The position numbers and the translations under genes are program-made. 64,000 nucleotides of DNA from Xenia sp. Carnegie-2017 (Eukaryota; Cnidaria; Anthozoa; Malacalcyonacea; Xeniidae), in the NCBI RefSeq assembly GCF_021976095.1, contig NW_025813482.1, forward strand, positions 5,741,356 through 5,805,355, in the 5' to 3' direction. This document shows positions 24,354 to 37,100 of the stretch, piece by piece. Below the pieces are notes generated by a model. It made no database searches, was not told the DNA's origin, and was given only the letters and a program-made list of their open reading frames with translations. Position 1 is the stretch's first letter. Every line of letters starts with the position of its first letter.

Positions 24354-25476
24354 TTTGATTTTCTATTCGATGTAAGGTAGTTATATGACTAAAGTAAATC
24401 CTAAATTTGAGAATTATAAAGTCAAAGGTTTGGCTTCAACTGTCGAATTAAAAATAACGTATCCAGTATTGAGACAAGACAATCTAATAATGCCCAACGC
24501 GATCACACAGCGGGATGTTTGTTGATGGAAAAATTTTAGCGTTTTCAACAGTGACTGACTGATACAACAGAAAAATGTATTTGTATGTTTATATCCAATT
24601 CAATCTTTGCCGTAGATAAAGAAAAGCGTAAATAGCACATGGTTTGCTAATTAAGAGTTTGTCATGCATGTAAACACTCAAGTGTCATGCATGCAAACAC
24701 TCAGGAGTCATGCATATAAACACTCAGAAGGAGAAGGGAGAGGAAGTGAAGAAATATCAACTCATATAACCCAGCTACAATAACTCTCGAGTAGGTGCAA
24801 CCCTCGACCTTCGGTCTCGAGCTTGCACTGATCTGCTCTCGAGTTCTCGCAAAGGTCTCCTCGGTTTGCATAAGATCGTGCAAACACAGTAAACATCTTC
24901 TATTTCTAAAATAATAGATGGAAGGCCTGACAATTTTTTGAAGCCGAATTTGACAGACACGCGTGTCTGAAGGTCACAATTGACGTGTATTACACGCGCG
25001 AAATTACACGTTATGCGAGACTTTTTACTAAAACATGTTTTTACCGTTGGCGGCCCAGAAATCTGTTTAAGTTTTTTATTCAATCGATTTATGTCAATAG
25101 TAAATATATTATTTGATTTATGTGCAATGTTTGACACGCACGCGATCTCGCGGGAATTCCACGTTTGTATGGTTTTAATAGTCTTATATTGTAATTATAA
25201 AAATATAAATAATGACATAAAAAATTATGTTATACGAAGTTCGTAAGTATCTTGCGCATAATAGTGGCTTCTTTGGAACAAAAACGCTTTAGTTTTTGTC
25301 ATGTTTCCACTTTCCCGACATACGAAAACAAACAACTCTGGCAAAATGCCTTTTAGTTATGGCTGTCTTTGGCTTCCTTTACAAAAATTTATCTGTCGAT
25401 ATTGAGTATGCTTGATGTTAAGTGTCATTTGAAAAGGTGTTTTTTTTTGCCAAATAAAAACAAAAAAGGATTTTTG
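24354..25476. other. Upstream flank of SLC23-B
   Basis: Non-coding and nearly identical to 50201-50269 plus 58312-59360 in unit C. It has a likely splice acceptor (…CAAATTTAG, then GATTTAC, minus strand) about 50 bp upstream of the ATG, minisatellite units of about 24 bp with CATGCA(T/A)(G/A)CAAACACTCA (24661-24735), and half of the foldback repeat (24775-24915). It ends abruptly at the IS3EU-like terminus at 25477. Confidence 0.6.
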
Positions 25477-25496
25477 TACGGTGGCCCATAAGGGCC

Positions 25497-25815
25497 ATCA
25501 CTTAAAAAAAGTCACAACACAAGTAAATGTAATCACAACGCAAGTAAAATAATCACAACGCAAGTAAATAAAGTCACAACGCAAGTAAATAAAGTCACAA
25601 CGCAAGTAAATAAAATCACAACACAATTAAATATAGTCACAACTCAAGTAAATATAATCACAACGCAAGTAAAATAATCACAACGCAAGTAAATATAATC
25701 ACAACACAAGTTAATAAAGTAACAACACAGATAAAATAATCATAACGCAAGTAAAATAAAAACAACTCAAGTAAATATGGTCACAACACAAGTAAATGTA
25801 GTCGAAACGCAAGAA
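25497..25815. repeat. Subterminal repeat array of IS3EU-like no. 2 (about 15 units)
   Basis: Degenerate 17-19-bp units of the form TCACAACGCAAGTAAATA directly inside the terminus. The arrangement parallels the TCACGGCAACATTT array of element no. 1, but the sequence differs. Probably transposase-binding sites (inference). Confidence 0.9.
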
Positions 25816-25866
25816 AAATCACCGGATATAAGCCATTCTATTATATTCCTATATGCCATAAACAAG

Positions 25867-26058
25867 ATGGCTGAAAGAGAGATAATAACACAATATTTTC
25901 ATTTGGGTTATTCAAATAGCATCATAAAAGACTTCTTATCGAACTATCACGGCATAGAAATGAGTTTAAGGACTTTAAAACGTAGATTGCAGGACTTTGG
26001 CTTGAGACGAAACTCCAATGTCAACGAAAATGACGAATTGAGAATAAGGGAAGTACAG
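25867..26058 (+). pseudogene. IS3EU-like no. 2 transposase, 5' part (HTH)
   Basis: From the ATG at 25867 it reads M-A-E-R-E-I-I-T-Q-Y-F, then a helix-turn-helix-like segment with S-L-R-T-L-K-R-R-L and F-G-L-R-R. The same order is seen in element no. 1 ([14 protein letters not shown]). The frame runs into the mariner terminus at 26059 and loses homology. The continuation is on the opposite strand at 28547 downwards, so this gene is broken by inversion. Confidence 0.8.
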
Positions 26059-26076
26059 TACAGAGTGTTCAAAAAA

Positions 26077-27231
26077 GGCACTCACCAAACAGGCACTCAC
26101 AACAGAAGGAATGCCCGACTCCAAGTACAAAGAAGCTGTTAAAAAGGTATGCTGCAACAAGATGGAGATTACCATATGCTTAATTATTACTCGTTGCTGT
26201 GGCATGATTTTGAAATAAGTCTATTTTTATTATATTCTCTGATGTCAGTAATGATTACTTTACACTTCTCCTTTTCAAAGATAAAGCAAGCTTGTGACGA
26301 TGAAATGTTGAGGGAGATACTTGTCAGCGATGATATGATTGAAATGCTATCAGAGGCTGGATACACTGGTGTACCACATAAAGAGACAGTGCATACTGTT
26401 TCCAAAATTGCTCAGTAAGTACATTTTGAAAGTTAATGGAGATTAAAAAAACTATTCTTGTGCTGCTGGTTTATAAAGTCTAAGATTTATTTCTATTTTA
26501 AAGGTCAATTTGCGTAATGGGCCACTTTTCATCAGTTCTTCCTCAAATTATGCAATTGGTTGAAGGCCTCAGCAGTTGTGGTCTTATAAATTATATGATA
26601 GAAAATCCAGAGTTGTGGAAGCCATTGTTCGATCCTTATAACGATTCGTTTAAACTTTCTGCTGATACTTTCCTCAATGAAATTATTCCAACATTCAGCA
26701 GTTCGCAGATTCACAAGGAAAAGGAGATTGACGTGTACAAGATATTTTGCGACTATGTGCAAACCCTAGATACTGAAGGTTAGTTTGAATATATATGTTG
26801 TAAATTGGGTGCCAAATTGTATTATTGTATTTACGATGGAATTTTTTGAAAGTATCAAATAACGCGTAAAATTTATTGAAGTGATGTTTTCTAATCTGAA
26901 GTTGTGGTATAAACACAAAAAATGGATACCTTGATTAGTTTGTTTATTCATTTTTCAGTCTTAAATGTTTAAAACGTTTTTAACAGGAGACGTATCCATA
27001 TCAGCGTTTCTGAAGTGATTATCGGGATGTAAGACTATTCCAGTTCTGGGTTTTCCAAAAAAAATTTCCGTAACGTTTGTACATGATTGCAAAGAAAATT
27101 GTAAATGTCGCCCCACAACATCAACATGCGATCTTCTGCTGAGAATTCCAGTTCATATAAGTAACATTAGTGAGATGGAGGAAATGATGACATCAGCATT
27201 TAATGACTGCGCTGGTTTTGGATGTATCTGA
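26077..27231 (+). pseudogene. HECT-type ubiquitin ligase-like gene of IS3EU-like no. 2 (truncated)
   Basis: Likely exons: to 26146, 26281-26414, 26504-26778, 26987-27231, with GT/AG borders and matching phases. The last exon gives V-H-D-C-K-E-N, R-P-T-T-S-T-C-D and the ending A-G-F-G-C-I, the HECT C-lobe pattern whose T-x-T-C-type cysteine accepts ubiquitin. Upstream text (G-L-S-S-C-G-L-I, then E-N-P-E-L-W) aligns with G-L-D-V-Y-G-L-G in element no. 1. The N-terminus is cut off at the mariner scar at 26059-26076. One in-frame TGA (27016-27018) stands where a tryptophan is expected (F-L-K-W). It is a broken copy, but it shows the HECT gene belongs to this transposon family. Confidence 0.75.
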
Positions 27232-27515
27232 ATCAATGTCCATACAATGGTAGCTTGGGAACATTTTTATATTTATGTTGTCATTGAAATATTTTTGTTT
27301 GTTCCGTTCTAATTTGCCAGTTTGAAAGAACGTTTCAAGGGACAAGTCTTTATTGAAATTTGACTTTTGGTGCAGAATTTATATCAATAAGAAAGATGCC
27401 TGATTTTGCTTGCATCGGTACGCTGCGCAATAAAAAAAAAATATAGAAAACATACAATCATCATGTATAGAAATACAAGAAACATCTATACCATGCAATA
27501 TAATAGGCAGAAAAT

Positions 27516-28547
27516 TCAATTCTCAGAACTTGCAAATTCAATAAGTTTCAGATACAATTCAAATGCATCGGCTGCATTTGCTGGCAGATTAAGATCTTCT
27601 TTATCCAGTACGTAATTAAAATATTCTTTGTATATTTCTAATGTATCAAACTCCTCGTCGCCTATTGCGTGTTGCTCCATTTCATGAATTCGTTCATTTG
27701 CTACTGCACGCTTACATTCGGCAGCACCAAAATTCCCTGGGAGATAATACAGAACATCTGGAATACCTGCTACTGTACCGTAATTTCTTGTTGGACGAAT
27801 GCGATGTGTGTTCCATTGCATTTTGACAGCTTCTAGCTCACATGATAGGACAGGAGAAAAACAAAACCATAGACACTCCATTTGCAGTGTATTCCCTATT
27901 TCTAACTGACCAGAAGCAACCATGTCTTTGAAAAAGTCCATCCAGCATCCTGTTCTGGCTCGGCGAAAGTAAGACCACCAGCCCTCTATTCGCTGGTTAG
28001 CAGACGAAGTTCCATATTTATGGGCGTTGTGGCCAGCGAATACGTCATTTCCATCCTTTCGAAAATAACACTGCATGGCCGCAAGTACTCCATTTTCCGT
28101 ACCACAATCACTTCTAACAACAAGGGGGCAGCCTTCGATGTTTTTTACACAGTCCAAATAAAATCTGGCTGGAACTTCGGGTTTATTGTTTGATCCCACA
28201 ACTTCTAGCCATAAAATTTTGCGGCTGTATCCGTCTATTGCTCCGTGGATAGGAAACCCGTACGGCTTTAATTTTTCATATCCTGCATAATACCACATCA
28301 GAAAATGTATGCTTTCATGCTTTTATGCTATAGAGAGTCGACTAAGTGCAGAAAAAGTACACTAACCATCGACATGCCAGCAAAAGTTTGGACCAAAACT
28401 TGTATACCTGCGTCTTGATAGCCTTCTTCGACGTCTTTGCTGAACACCTTCGGGATCGATTTCCTGAAGAACCTGTGCAACCACTTGACGAGGCACGTGA
28501 ATGTGGTATTGCAAACGAAGAACATGCCATATTGATCTGTAGCCCAG
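27516..28547 (-). pseudogene. IS3EU-like no. 2 transposase, catalytic part
   Basis: Two exons on the minus strand, about 28547-28368 and 28282-27516, joined by a small intron (donor GTTAGT, acceptor ATGCAG). The DDE integrase core is seen: W-H-V-D-G then [13 protein letters not shown] (first D), S-D-C-G-T-E-N-G (second D) and N-Q-R-I-E-G-W-W (E), with 40 residues between second D and E. The upstream text G-Y-R-S-I-W-H-V-L matches G-Y-R-L-I-W-H-A-L in element no. 1. The core is intact, but it is separated and inverted relative to its HTH exon at 25867-26058, so no functional protein is expected. Confidence 0.85.
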
Positions 28548-28562
28548 TACAGAGTGTTTATA

Positions 28563-29170
28563 GTACAGAGTGTTCAAAAAAGTTTTTAAGGAATTAAAGT
28601 ATTGTGATAATTTCAATGTGTATCATTATGCTAAGCCACGGGTGCATAAAGTATTGTGGATTGTCAGCTATGTGCATATATTACATATTTCTGGCAGGGC
28701 CGCGTTTAAACCTCGGGGCCCCAAATTATTGCCTCTATAGCGACCTAAAATTGCAGTTAGAAGATGAATGTAATTGACTGAGTTCAAATCGGCGATTTGC
28801 ACAGACTAAAGCAGTTAAATAGAAAAGGAAAAAGTTCATTTCCTTTGCTATACAAAAATATAATCGTAAAACACAACATGAGATGCATGATAACATATCA
28901 AAAGTTCAATTCAGAATTTTTTGATACACTCAGTGTATAGCGTTATTTACTTTTAGCCTAAATCGCAGGGCCTATAAAACACGCAGGGCCCGTGGAATTT
29001 GCCGCATTTGCCCCAATGTAAACTCGGCACTTATTTCTGCTCTTGAGAATTTAACATTACTTCTAAACATGCACGACAATGTACACGCACGTTTAGCATA
29101 TTGATCACGAATAGAAAAATTTCATATTAGGATAACTTCTATAATGTCTTCTTTTCTTATACACCCTGTA
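28563..29170. mobile_element. Mariner-like non-autonomous element, copy 2 (duplication junction)
   Basis: Near-identical to 11736-12345 with the same ends (TACAGAGTGTTCAAAAAAG at left, ACACCCTGTA at right). A second TACAGAGTGTT half-terminus lies directly before it at 28548. Similarity between the two MFSD6-like/SLC23 modules begins at this element. Confidence 0.65.
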
Positions 29171-31860
29171 TATTTAACGATAGGGTGGATTAATTTAACT
29201 AATCCATTTAAATTTCAATGCCAGAACACATTACTAATAACATCCTTGTATAGCTTTATAGGTTGCACATCTTATCATCGATTTGGCTATGCTGCTGCTG
29301 GACTATTTAACCGGCTAAATCCATAATCAACACACTTAATCAAAATATTATAAGCTTCAGCTACATCAAAATGTCTTAAATGACAAGAAATATCACAAAA
29401 TATTATTTTTGTTCTATATTTATCACCTAGTCACTTGTCTTCGTTCATCAGTAATATAACCGACTAGTTTCATCCACCATGCCACTTAACACACAGATGT
29501 TGTGCATAGAAACACGAATGTACAGGAAAATAAACAAAACAGCTGAGACCACATTGAATTGAATTAAATTGTTGTTTAATTTTGTGTTTAAGAATGAGCA
29601 GGAACAAGCTCAGTTGAGAAGCTGTATTATTCTATAAATTACAAAACTTCTGTGGCATGTTATTTAGAGAAGTAAAGGTGACGCGAATCTTTAAATTATA
29701 TAATAAACTGGACGTCTTCAAAGCAAGGAAAATTTATTGAACATATATATTAACAAACATAGCACACACAAAATATACCTGTCTTTAACAAAATGGGCAC
29801 GCTTCTTTAAAACTTCGAATGATGAAACTAGTGGCGGTTTAGGGTACGTCAAAATAAATTACTGCAGCTCGTTTTGGCATGTATTTACATTTCTAAGCAC
29901 CTTAGAGGCAAATCCATGGGTAAAGTGATATTCTTTAGAAATTCAAAACCATTCTGAAACTACTTTGAATTTAAAATTGGCAGCTATGATTTATTTTGAC
30001 GAACGCTGGATCCGCTACTGGATGCAACGGCAATTAGGTGTTTACCATTGTTTGTTATTAATTCTTTGATCTTATGTTTGATGTTTGGTGCTTGAGTTTC
30101 CAAGAAGATCAGGTGCTATTTTGTGGTAAACTTCGAAGAAATACCCCTGTACGTACTTTGTACCAGAAATGTAGAGAAAATATCATTACTGCGTAATTTG
30201 ATACATGCAAATTTAAAATATAAGCAGTCAACCAAATGTAATAATTTCAAGGAACAACATATGCAGGGTCAGTGTTGCACGTACAAATTAATGAGGAATA
30301 CTACAAATTCACTCGGAACACTAATGATCAGCATGTTCTAGTTTCTTCCCCATCAAGTAATCTTACTCTGGTAATTTTTATGAGATGACACATCTTTTGT
30401 CAACCCAATTTATGTTTGCGGGGAAATTTCTTGAAAATATTTTATAAAACTGAAGATGTTGGGAAGTTGGGCTAGCCTAATTCATCACTTGCTGTCGACT
30501 GTCCAATATATGACAAAGCAAACTTGTTGTTTACATAATGTGGTCAATTCCAGCTATTTTTGCTGCAAAAAATTCAAAAAATTTATGCTAGAAAACACTT
30601 TCAAAAGCAAAAATAGTATATCGCCATTTACACCAATACTAATATACTTTCTGTGTGAAAATTCACATTTAAGATTTATTACTTCTCATCTTTTGCTCGT
30701 AGGGTCCTCTACACTGAACGTCTACGTTTTCCACAGCACGGGAATAGCATCAAACAGGCCTTGGTCATCTATATCGCGTTCCATTGTCTAATTTTTTCTA
30801 GGTTCTGTTTGACTAGTCAAAGAAATATTATATATACCCATCAAGTAAACTTAGCATCAACTGTGGTGTTTCTTTATGGTGAAGCCAGGCCGATTGTTTA
30901 GTCCTGCTAAATAAATTTTGATGTAAATGAAACGCTCGAGCAGCCAGACATTTGACAACAATCACTATTTTTCAAAACTTTACGTTAATAGACAAAACCC
31001 ATTTTTATTATATGCAAAATAGAAATCATTCATTGATTCAATACTAAAAATTGTGTTCGTCACACTTATTCAAATAACTTCTATTTACTCACAAATACAA
31101 AATCAATACATTGCAAAAGCTGCTGTTACCTGATACCAAAAGTTGTCGGTAATAGTCTTTTCATGGAAAATATGGTAGATATCAGCTTTCTAACAGCCAC
31201 CAATCATTAACACAGGTACAATGATGATTCGAACCGTTAAAATTGCTCCAAACATTGTCAAGTAGTGATGCCAAATGAAAGCACAAATAAACTTTACGTG
31301 GTTGACATCAGGAATGCATAATGTATGATATCGTGAAGCTCTGTGTTACTTTGGTGCGGCCCTCTAGAGATTTATCATTAAAATAGAAATTAGTATTACT
31401 GCAACAAGAAATAGGAACATTCATTTTGTGACTGTCCCGTTTACCTGAAATGGGAGAAATCTCAGAAACAAATCATGTCCGCAAATTATGCAAATAAATA
31501 AAACATTTTTTCACATTCCGAATTATATTGTTGAAATGTGGTGTTTTTAATTATCAGATATTTAGTTAGGAGCAATGAATTGGTCATTGTAAAAGCCAAG
31601 GCTTTATAGTTCTTGGAGATAATGTTTCATGAATCAAATTACACACATAGACGACAAGATGTCAAAAGTTCGCAACGTGAAATTTGTGTCAACGATATGG
31701 GCTGAGAACATTTTCAACATATGAAATCGAAAAACGTCAATTTCGGTGCTAATCTTGTTAAAAAATATTCAGAATAAGGCAGAATGGCGTTTAAAAACAC
31801 GTGTTATTCAATCACAGCTCGACAGACGCAGTTGATAGTATTACAAATTTAACATTGAAG
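29171..31860. other. Non-coding part of the second module, upstream of MFSD6-like copy 2
   Basis: Closely matches 12346-15134. No supported gene other than the relic SLC23 exon at 31130-31267. Differences are scattered substitutions and a few small indels, consistent with a recent duplication. Confidence 0.6.
31130..31267 (-). pseudogene. Relic SLC23 exon 2 (copy 2)
   Basis: Same relic as at 14404-14541: the 138-bp remnant of the 155-bp exon with the in-frame TAG and the same acceptor mutation, so decay preceded the tandem duplication. Confidence 0.8.
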
Positions 31861-33890
31861 ATGTCGTGGACTCCGTCAAATCAAATTTTATACAATCTGT
31901 TCTTTTTCTCATTCTACGCTGGGTATACACCTTTTGTGATGTTTCGTCCTGTCTATTTCAAATACATCGGACTTCCTCCAATATGGGTAGGACTAACATG
32001 TGGCTTACGTTTCATATTGCAAACTACCATCACGCCGCTATTAATTATTATTGCAGAAAAGTTTTCCTCGCGTAAGCTTATGTTTGTCCTGTCGTACATA
32101 GCTCTTATTGGAAAGTTGATGATTATATTTCTGGTTCTTCAACCAAAGCAGGAGACATGCGTTGTGAAACATGTTGATAAACACAAAGCGAAGACCTTTC
32201 GTACACATCACGTGCTCTTCAAACGTGAAAGTATGAATCTCAAGGAAGTTAATGATGGACATATTACATTAAACAACTCTTCCACATACAAATTTTTTCA
32301 CCTAAATTCTTCTACTGACAATTTAACATCGCACAAAAGGATTTTTGGTAAGCAATTTAATGACATAATGAATTTCTCAATCCATAATATCAACGCGAAT
32401 AACAGACTTTGGGATATTGATCCAAAGAGTCGTTCCAGCGAATCCAAAAACGTAACACACTCTGAAGTTTACACTGAAAACATCATATACAGCAATGAAA
32501 AGGAACTTTTCAGAATATTTATTTGTTTGTTAGTGTTAGTTGTCATTAGTGATGCATTTGATGCAACAATGTTCACTTTGGTAGAAGATTCTTGCTTGGC
32601 TACAAAAGACATTGAACATTACAGACAGGGACAGACTTTTGGAACCGTAGGATAGGAAATAATTTGCCCGTGCATTGGTATAATCTTATACATTTTTAAC
32701 CAAAAAATCTGTGGAATGTATATTGGATCATTTCATTACGTTTTCTATTTTATATTTGGATTTTTGACCATTGCCTTTTTGTGTGGCATGTGTCTTGAGT
32801 ATCCCTCACACTGCAAGGATGTTGTTTCGAAAAAGGTGCAAAACCCAAGTTCGAACTTTATATATAGTCTGTTTAATTTTGCAATTTCCTATTCTGGCTT
32901 TTGCAACGGATTTTTATTGACGTTCACTTATTGGTTCATCGATGGTCTGAGTGGTAGTGCAGTGATGATGGGGTTGACAACTGCTGGCCGCGCGGTAGTA
33001 AATATACTCATTGATATTGTACTAGTTAAAGTCATTGGATTTACAGGACATCAAATAGTAGTGAACATTGTTCTTGTATGTCATATCATAACATTTGTTA
33101 TCTATTGGTCTATGAAGTGGCCGTTTCTTGTTATATTGGCAGAAATATTTCATGCAACAGCACACATAACAATCATTCAAACATGTGCTTCATTTTTGTC
33201 GAAAAATACTCCAACTGGATCCAGTCCCAAGATGCAAGGTAAGAAATTTTGCGCAGAACCTTAAACTAGGAAACTTTTGTCGTGATTTGAATAAATGACA
33301 TGCTTTAAATTTCTATCCGACTTTGTGAAACCAAGGTCAAAGTCTAAAAATAATCATAACGAATAAGGAACGAGTATTTTTTTGAAATATGTTGCTTACA
33401 AGTTAACCGGTTAGAAAAATAATTATGAACTGCAGCTCTGCAACAACGATACAGGCCCGTTTCATATACGTCAAACGATTCATACGTCAAATAAATTAAG
33501 ACAAAAAATAAAGGTTTAGATTTCTCAATATCTCTTTGTTAATGCACTTGACATAATTTCGAAACTGAGCAACACCACAGGCAACTCTTACCCAAACAGC
33601 GAATTCTTTGTGCATTTTCAGCAATCCTACAAGGAGTGTACTGGGGACTGGGAACAGGATGTGGCTCAATATTCGGTGGATATTATCTTGAATATTCTGG
33701 ATTCAAGAAAACATTTTTGGTGTTTGCAGTGATCACTAGCATGGTGTGCATCGTTTTCCTCTTCTTGCAGATTTTACTATTTCTCATCAAACCAGAAGTT
33801 ACGGTAGACGATATGTGGTCAGTCTGGTCTAGTAACAGTAATTACACAAGCGAATACGAAGGTTCCTCTGAAGAATCTGACGATTATTAA
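31861..33890 (+). pseudogene. MFSD6-like major facilitator, copy 2, with W265 to stop
   Basis: Same structure as copy 1: exons 31861-33238 and 33622-33890, same splice sites and length. A single G-to-A change turns the conserved tryptophan of G-T-V-G-W-G (codon 265, 32653-32655) into TAG. The next codon also changes G to E. Downstream codons remain open and nearly identical, so inactivation is recent, or this is a polymorphism or sequencing/assembly issue. A 264-residue product would stop around the middle of the 12-helix fold. Elsewhere the differences from copy 1 are a few amino acids (e.g. R to G near residue 175). Confidence 0.8.
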
Positions 33891-34129
33891 TTAATAGTTA
33901 TTTTCATATTATTGAATAAATACATTAATGTTGGAAGGTATGATGACTACTATCTTACGGTGTTCTAAAAAACATCAAAAATTCAAAAGAATGAAAATAA
34001 AATGAATCCAGTAATAAAAATGGATGTTTTTTTCATTTTCATCTAATTTTTATCATTGAATACACCGATTTCCAGGAACAGTTATCGTGCCATAACAAAC
34101 AGACGGACTTATGAAGGAATCTCCAGGCT

Positions 34130-37100
34130 CTAGCTTCTCTCAGCCATATTAAAAATTTCTGTTTCATCATCGTAATATGGCAAGAACGGAATAAATTTAG
34201 AAAACTTTGACTTATTGAAAATGCCAAATGGTAGATCGTAAACATGAATGGATGCAACATTCGATGTCGCTCGATCAGCAGTGAGTTTGCGCCATTCTTT
34301 TATTCCTCTTTCTTCGACAGTTCCTGGAATGAGGTTGTCTAGGAGACAAGCAATTGTTCCACCAACAGCCATACTTGTCTTCAATAATACTGTGAATATT
34401 TGATCCAACTCATCAACACCTTTGAAATATATGGGAATTTGAAAATTAGAAACTTTTTTAAATATTGAAAGATAGCTTAATAATATGAAATTAAGATCTT
34501 CAATATATTGCACCTACAACAGCAATCTCTCAAAATTTAATGCGCAAACATAAAATAGTTAGCTACTTAGAAACAACAACACTTTTAGCATACGACAGAT
34601 TAGGACAAGCGTTATGCAACACAGACAAATGGATTGACATGTATAGAAGCTAAACATGTTGAAGTATGTAGCTGGAAAATTTCAGGAAAAACCTGACACT
34701 TATGGCAGTCTTACCCGTATTGATGACACCCGCATTCTTATTAAGATAATCTGGTATCACCAAACCCATAACAATTGCAAAACCAATAATAAAAAGATTG
34801 CGCACGGAATTCAAATCAACAAATTGCAAATTAGATATTCCAACGGCAGTTATAAGACCAAACATAACACAAAAGACTCCACCGATGACAGGATCAGGAA
34901 TAGTAGAGAACAAAGCTCCAAATTTTCCAAATAATGCAAGTATAATCATAAGAATTGCACCACATTGAACAACTCGTCTACTTCCAACCTAAAATATGTA
35001 ATAATATAAAATAATAAACAAATAACATTTCATAATTACACTTTCACTGAATGTCTATCGCAAAAACATGAAAAAATAAAATCCACCTTAGTAATGCCCA
35101 GGGCTCCAATGTTTTCACTAAAAGAAGTTGTTGCATTTCCAGTACCAATTGCCCCTGCAAGTAAACATGCAACACCTTCGACGCCAATGCCGCGGTTTAT
35201 TGCGTGTGGTGGTGGTGGTGGTGCTCCAGACAGCCGTGCGCATGCGTAATAGTCTCCAATAGATTCAATCACTCCTGCAATCACTCCTGCAAACATTCCA
35301 AATACACCAGCTAAACTGATTGTAGGAGTTCCCCATTGACCTAAAAGATAATTTTTCACACGTTTAATTTTGAATTTGAGAAATCCCTGAGACCTTTCAC
35401 TTATTTATTCACTAACAGTTTCGCTTGAACAAGTATCAAAAAAAGTCACATATACCGGGATATGGGACTCTAAACCAAGGAGACTGTGAAAGTACAGATG
35501 ATCTTGAGTCGGTTCGGGCTTTTGAAGTTGCAGAGAAAACATCTGTTTCGGTGAAGATGGCACAAAATATCCAGCTCACAATAATTGCAATAACAACCTT
35601 AAAATAAAGTTGAATGGCTAACTTATGAATGTTAAGCTGATAATTATATCGATTAAAAGAATAATTTATGGCCAATTAAATGACCATTTTTTATTGCCAA
35701 ATCAACTTGGTTAAGTAAAATTCATATTCCTTAATTTAGTCACAATGAAACACTCACGGGAAACAATCCAAATATAGCAACACCCGTTGTATGAAAACCT
35801 CTAAGTCTGGAGTATGTGGGTAAAGGAATCTTTACCCGAGATAGAAACTGAGAGCAAATTGTGATAACAGCAATTGTTCTAGAAATAAAAAAATTATTTT
35901 GTGAAGTTGGAAGAAGAAATATGATTCCAAATTTCGTTATGTGAATCAAAATATCGACCGTGAATTAATCATCCATGTTGTAAAATTATTAATTTCATAT
36001 CCGTTTCTAAATACAGCAAAACAAGTTATGAAAAGAGGCGAACCAAAATTTTCACCGCGCTCCAGAACACCGGTGATAACTGTTGATCTTTCCTGACTTA
36101 AATTAATTATTTTACTACGGCCATGTTGTATTTTATATCAAATCTAAGTATTTTATAACTACTCATATTCGTCTAAAATCTTCTCTTTATTCTTTGCATG
36201 GAGCTGAAATGAAACCCCCCACTCTTAAAGTGAAGCTGAAATGAAACCCCCCACTCTTAAAGTGGAGCTGAAATGAAACCTCCCACTCTTAAAGTGGAGT
36301 GGAAATGAAACATACATTTTTATCTGTTAGCAAATATTTTAAACTTTCCGGCTCTTCCTACAGTATTTTGTAACCTTTTCTGGTGTTTTTATCAAAATTG
36401 AAGAACAGGAATGCAAGTATATTTTGCCTCAAACTTGGTAATTTGGAATTTTGCCTCAAATACTTACATGATTGCAATTCCCCAATGTTTAGCTAGACAG
36501 AAAAAAATAAAGAGATATTTAAAAAATAATTTAGAAAATAACTTTTAAATCAATGCATTAATCAGAATTGATTAGTTCATATACCTGCATAGTCAGAGCA
36601 GACAGGGAATAATGCCAAGCCAACCAGTGCAATTGTGGGTGCAATTGTTATAGGACCAATAAAACGCAAAAGAAAACCGATCAGTCCGGTAAAGCCAATA
36701 AAGATTTGAAACAAAGACGATACCATGATAGCCCCTTGAACCTAAACCAAATGTAACAACTGAGTTTCTCATCTTATACCTCTGTAGGCTTTGTTTGATT
36801 CATTGTACAAATGTCCGCTACTCAAAAAACGGAAGAAAACACAATTTCATTTTAGCAAAATTCGATGTGCTTTATTAGCCTACTGGGTAAAAGTACTTAA
36901 TAAATTGGAACAGAATGATGTGAACAACAGATTCGACCGAATCATATAGAATACAAAATACAATAGATAAATGCATGGCCAATTTGATAAGACCATGGGG
37001 TATAGAGATGTATTTGGATGCTCGTTTATTCATCCTTCGTGCAGAATTTTCCAGGTTTCCAGGCCGGGCATCCAGAAAAATGTGCATACAACATGGATTC

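Larger units (their letters stand above)
25477..28547. mobile_element. IS3EU-like DNA transposon no. 2, internally inverted and lacking its right end
   Basis: The left terminus TACGGTGGCCCATAAGGG closely matches that of element no. 1 at 40099 (TACGGTGGCCTATAAGTG). SLC23-C's flank continues uninterrupted at this point (near 59361), so this is a real insertion. Inside are a subterminal repeat array, the 5' exon of an integrase-type transposase (+), a HECT-domain gene fragment (+) and the rest of the transposase (-). Compared with no. 1 (transposase +, HECT -), the segment of about 26060-28547 is inverted. Both breakpoints carry the mariner terminus TACAGAGTGTT. No right-end TIR is found. Confidence 0.8.

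Noticed and set aside
25497-25815. Regularly spaced repeats resembling a CRISPR array
   Set aside because: Eukaryotic context; units lie immediately inside a transposon terminus, with no unique spacers of constant length. The same applies to 40118-40330 and 48250-48812.
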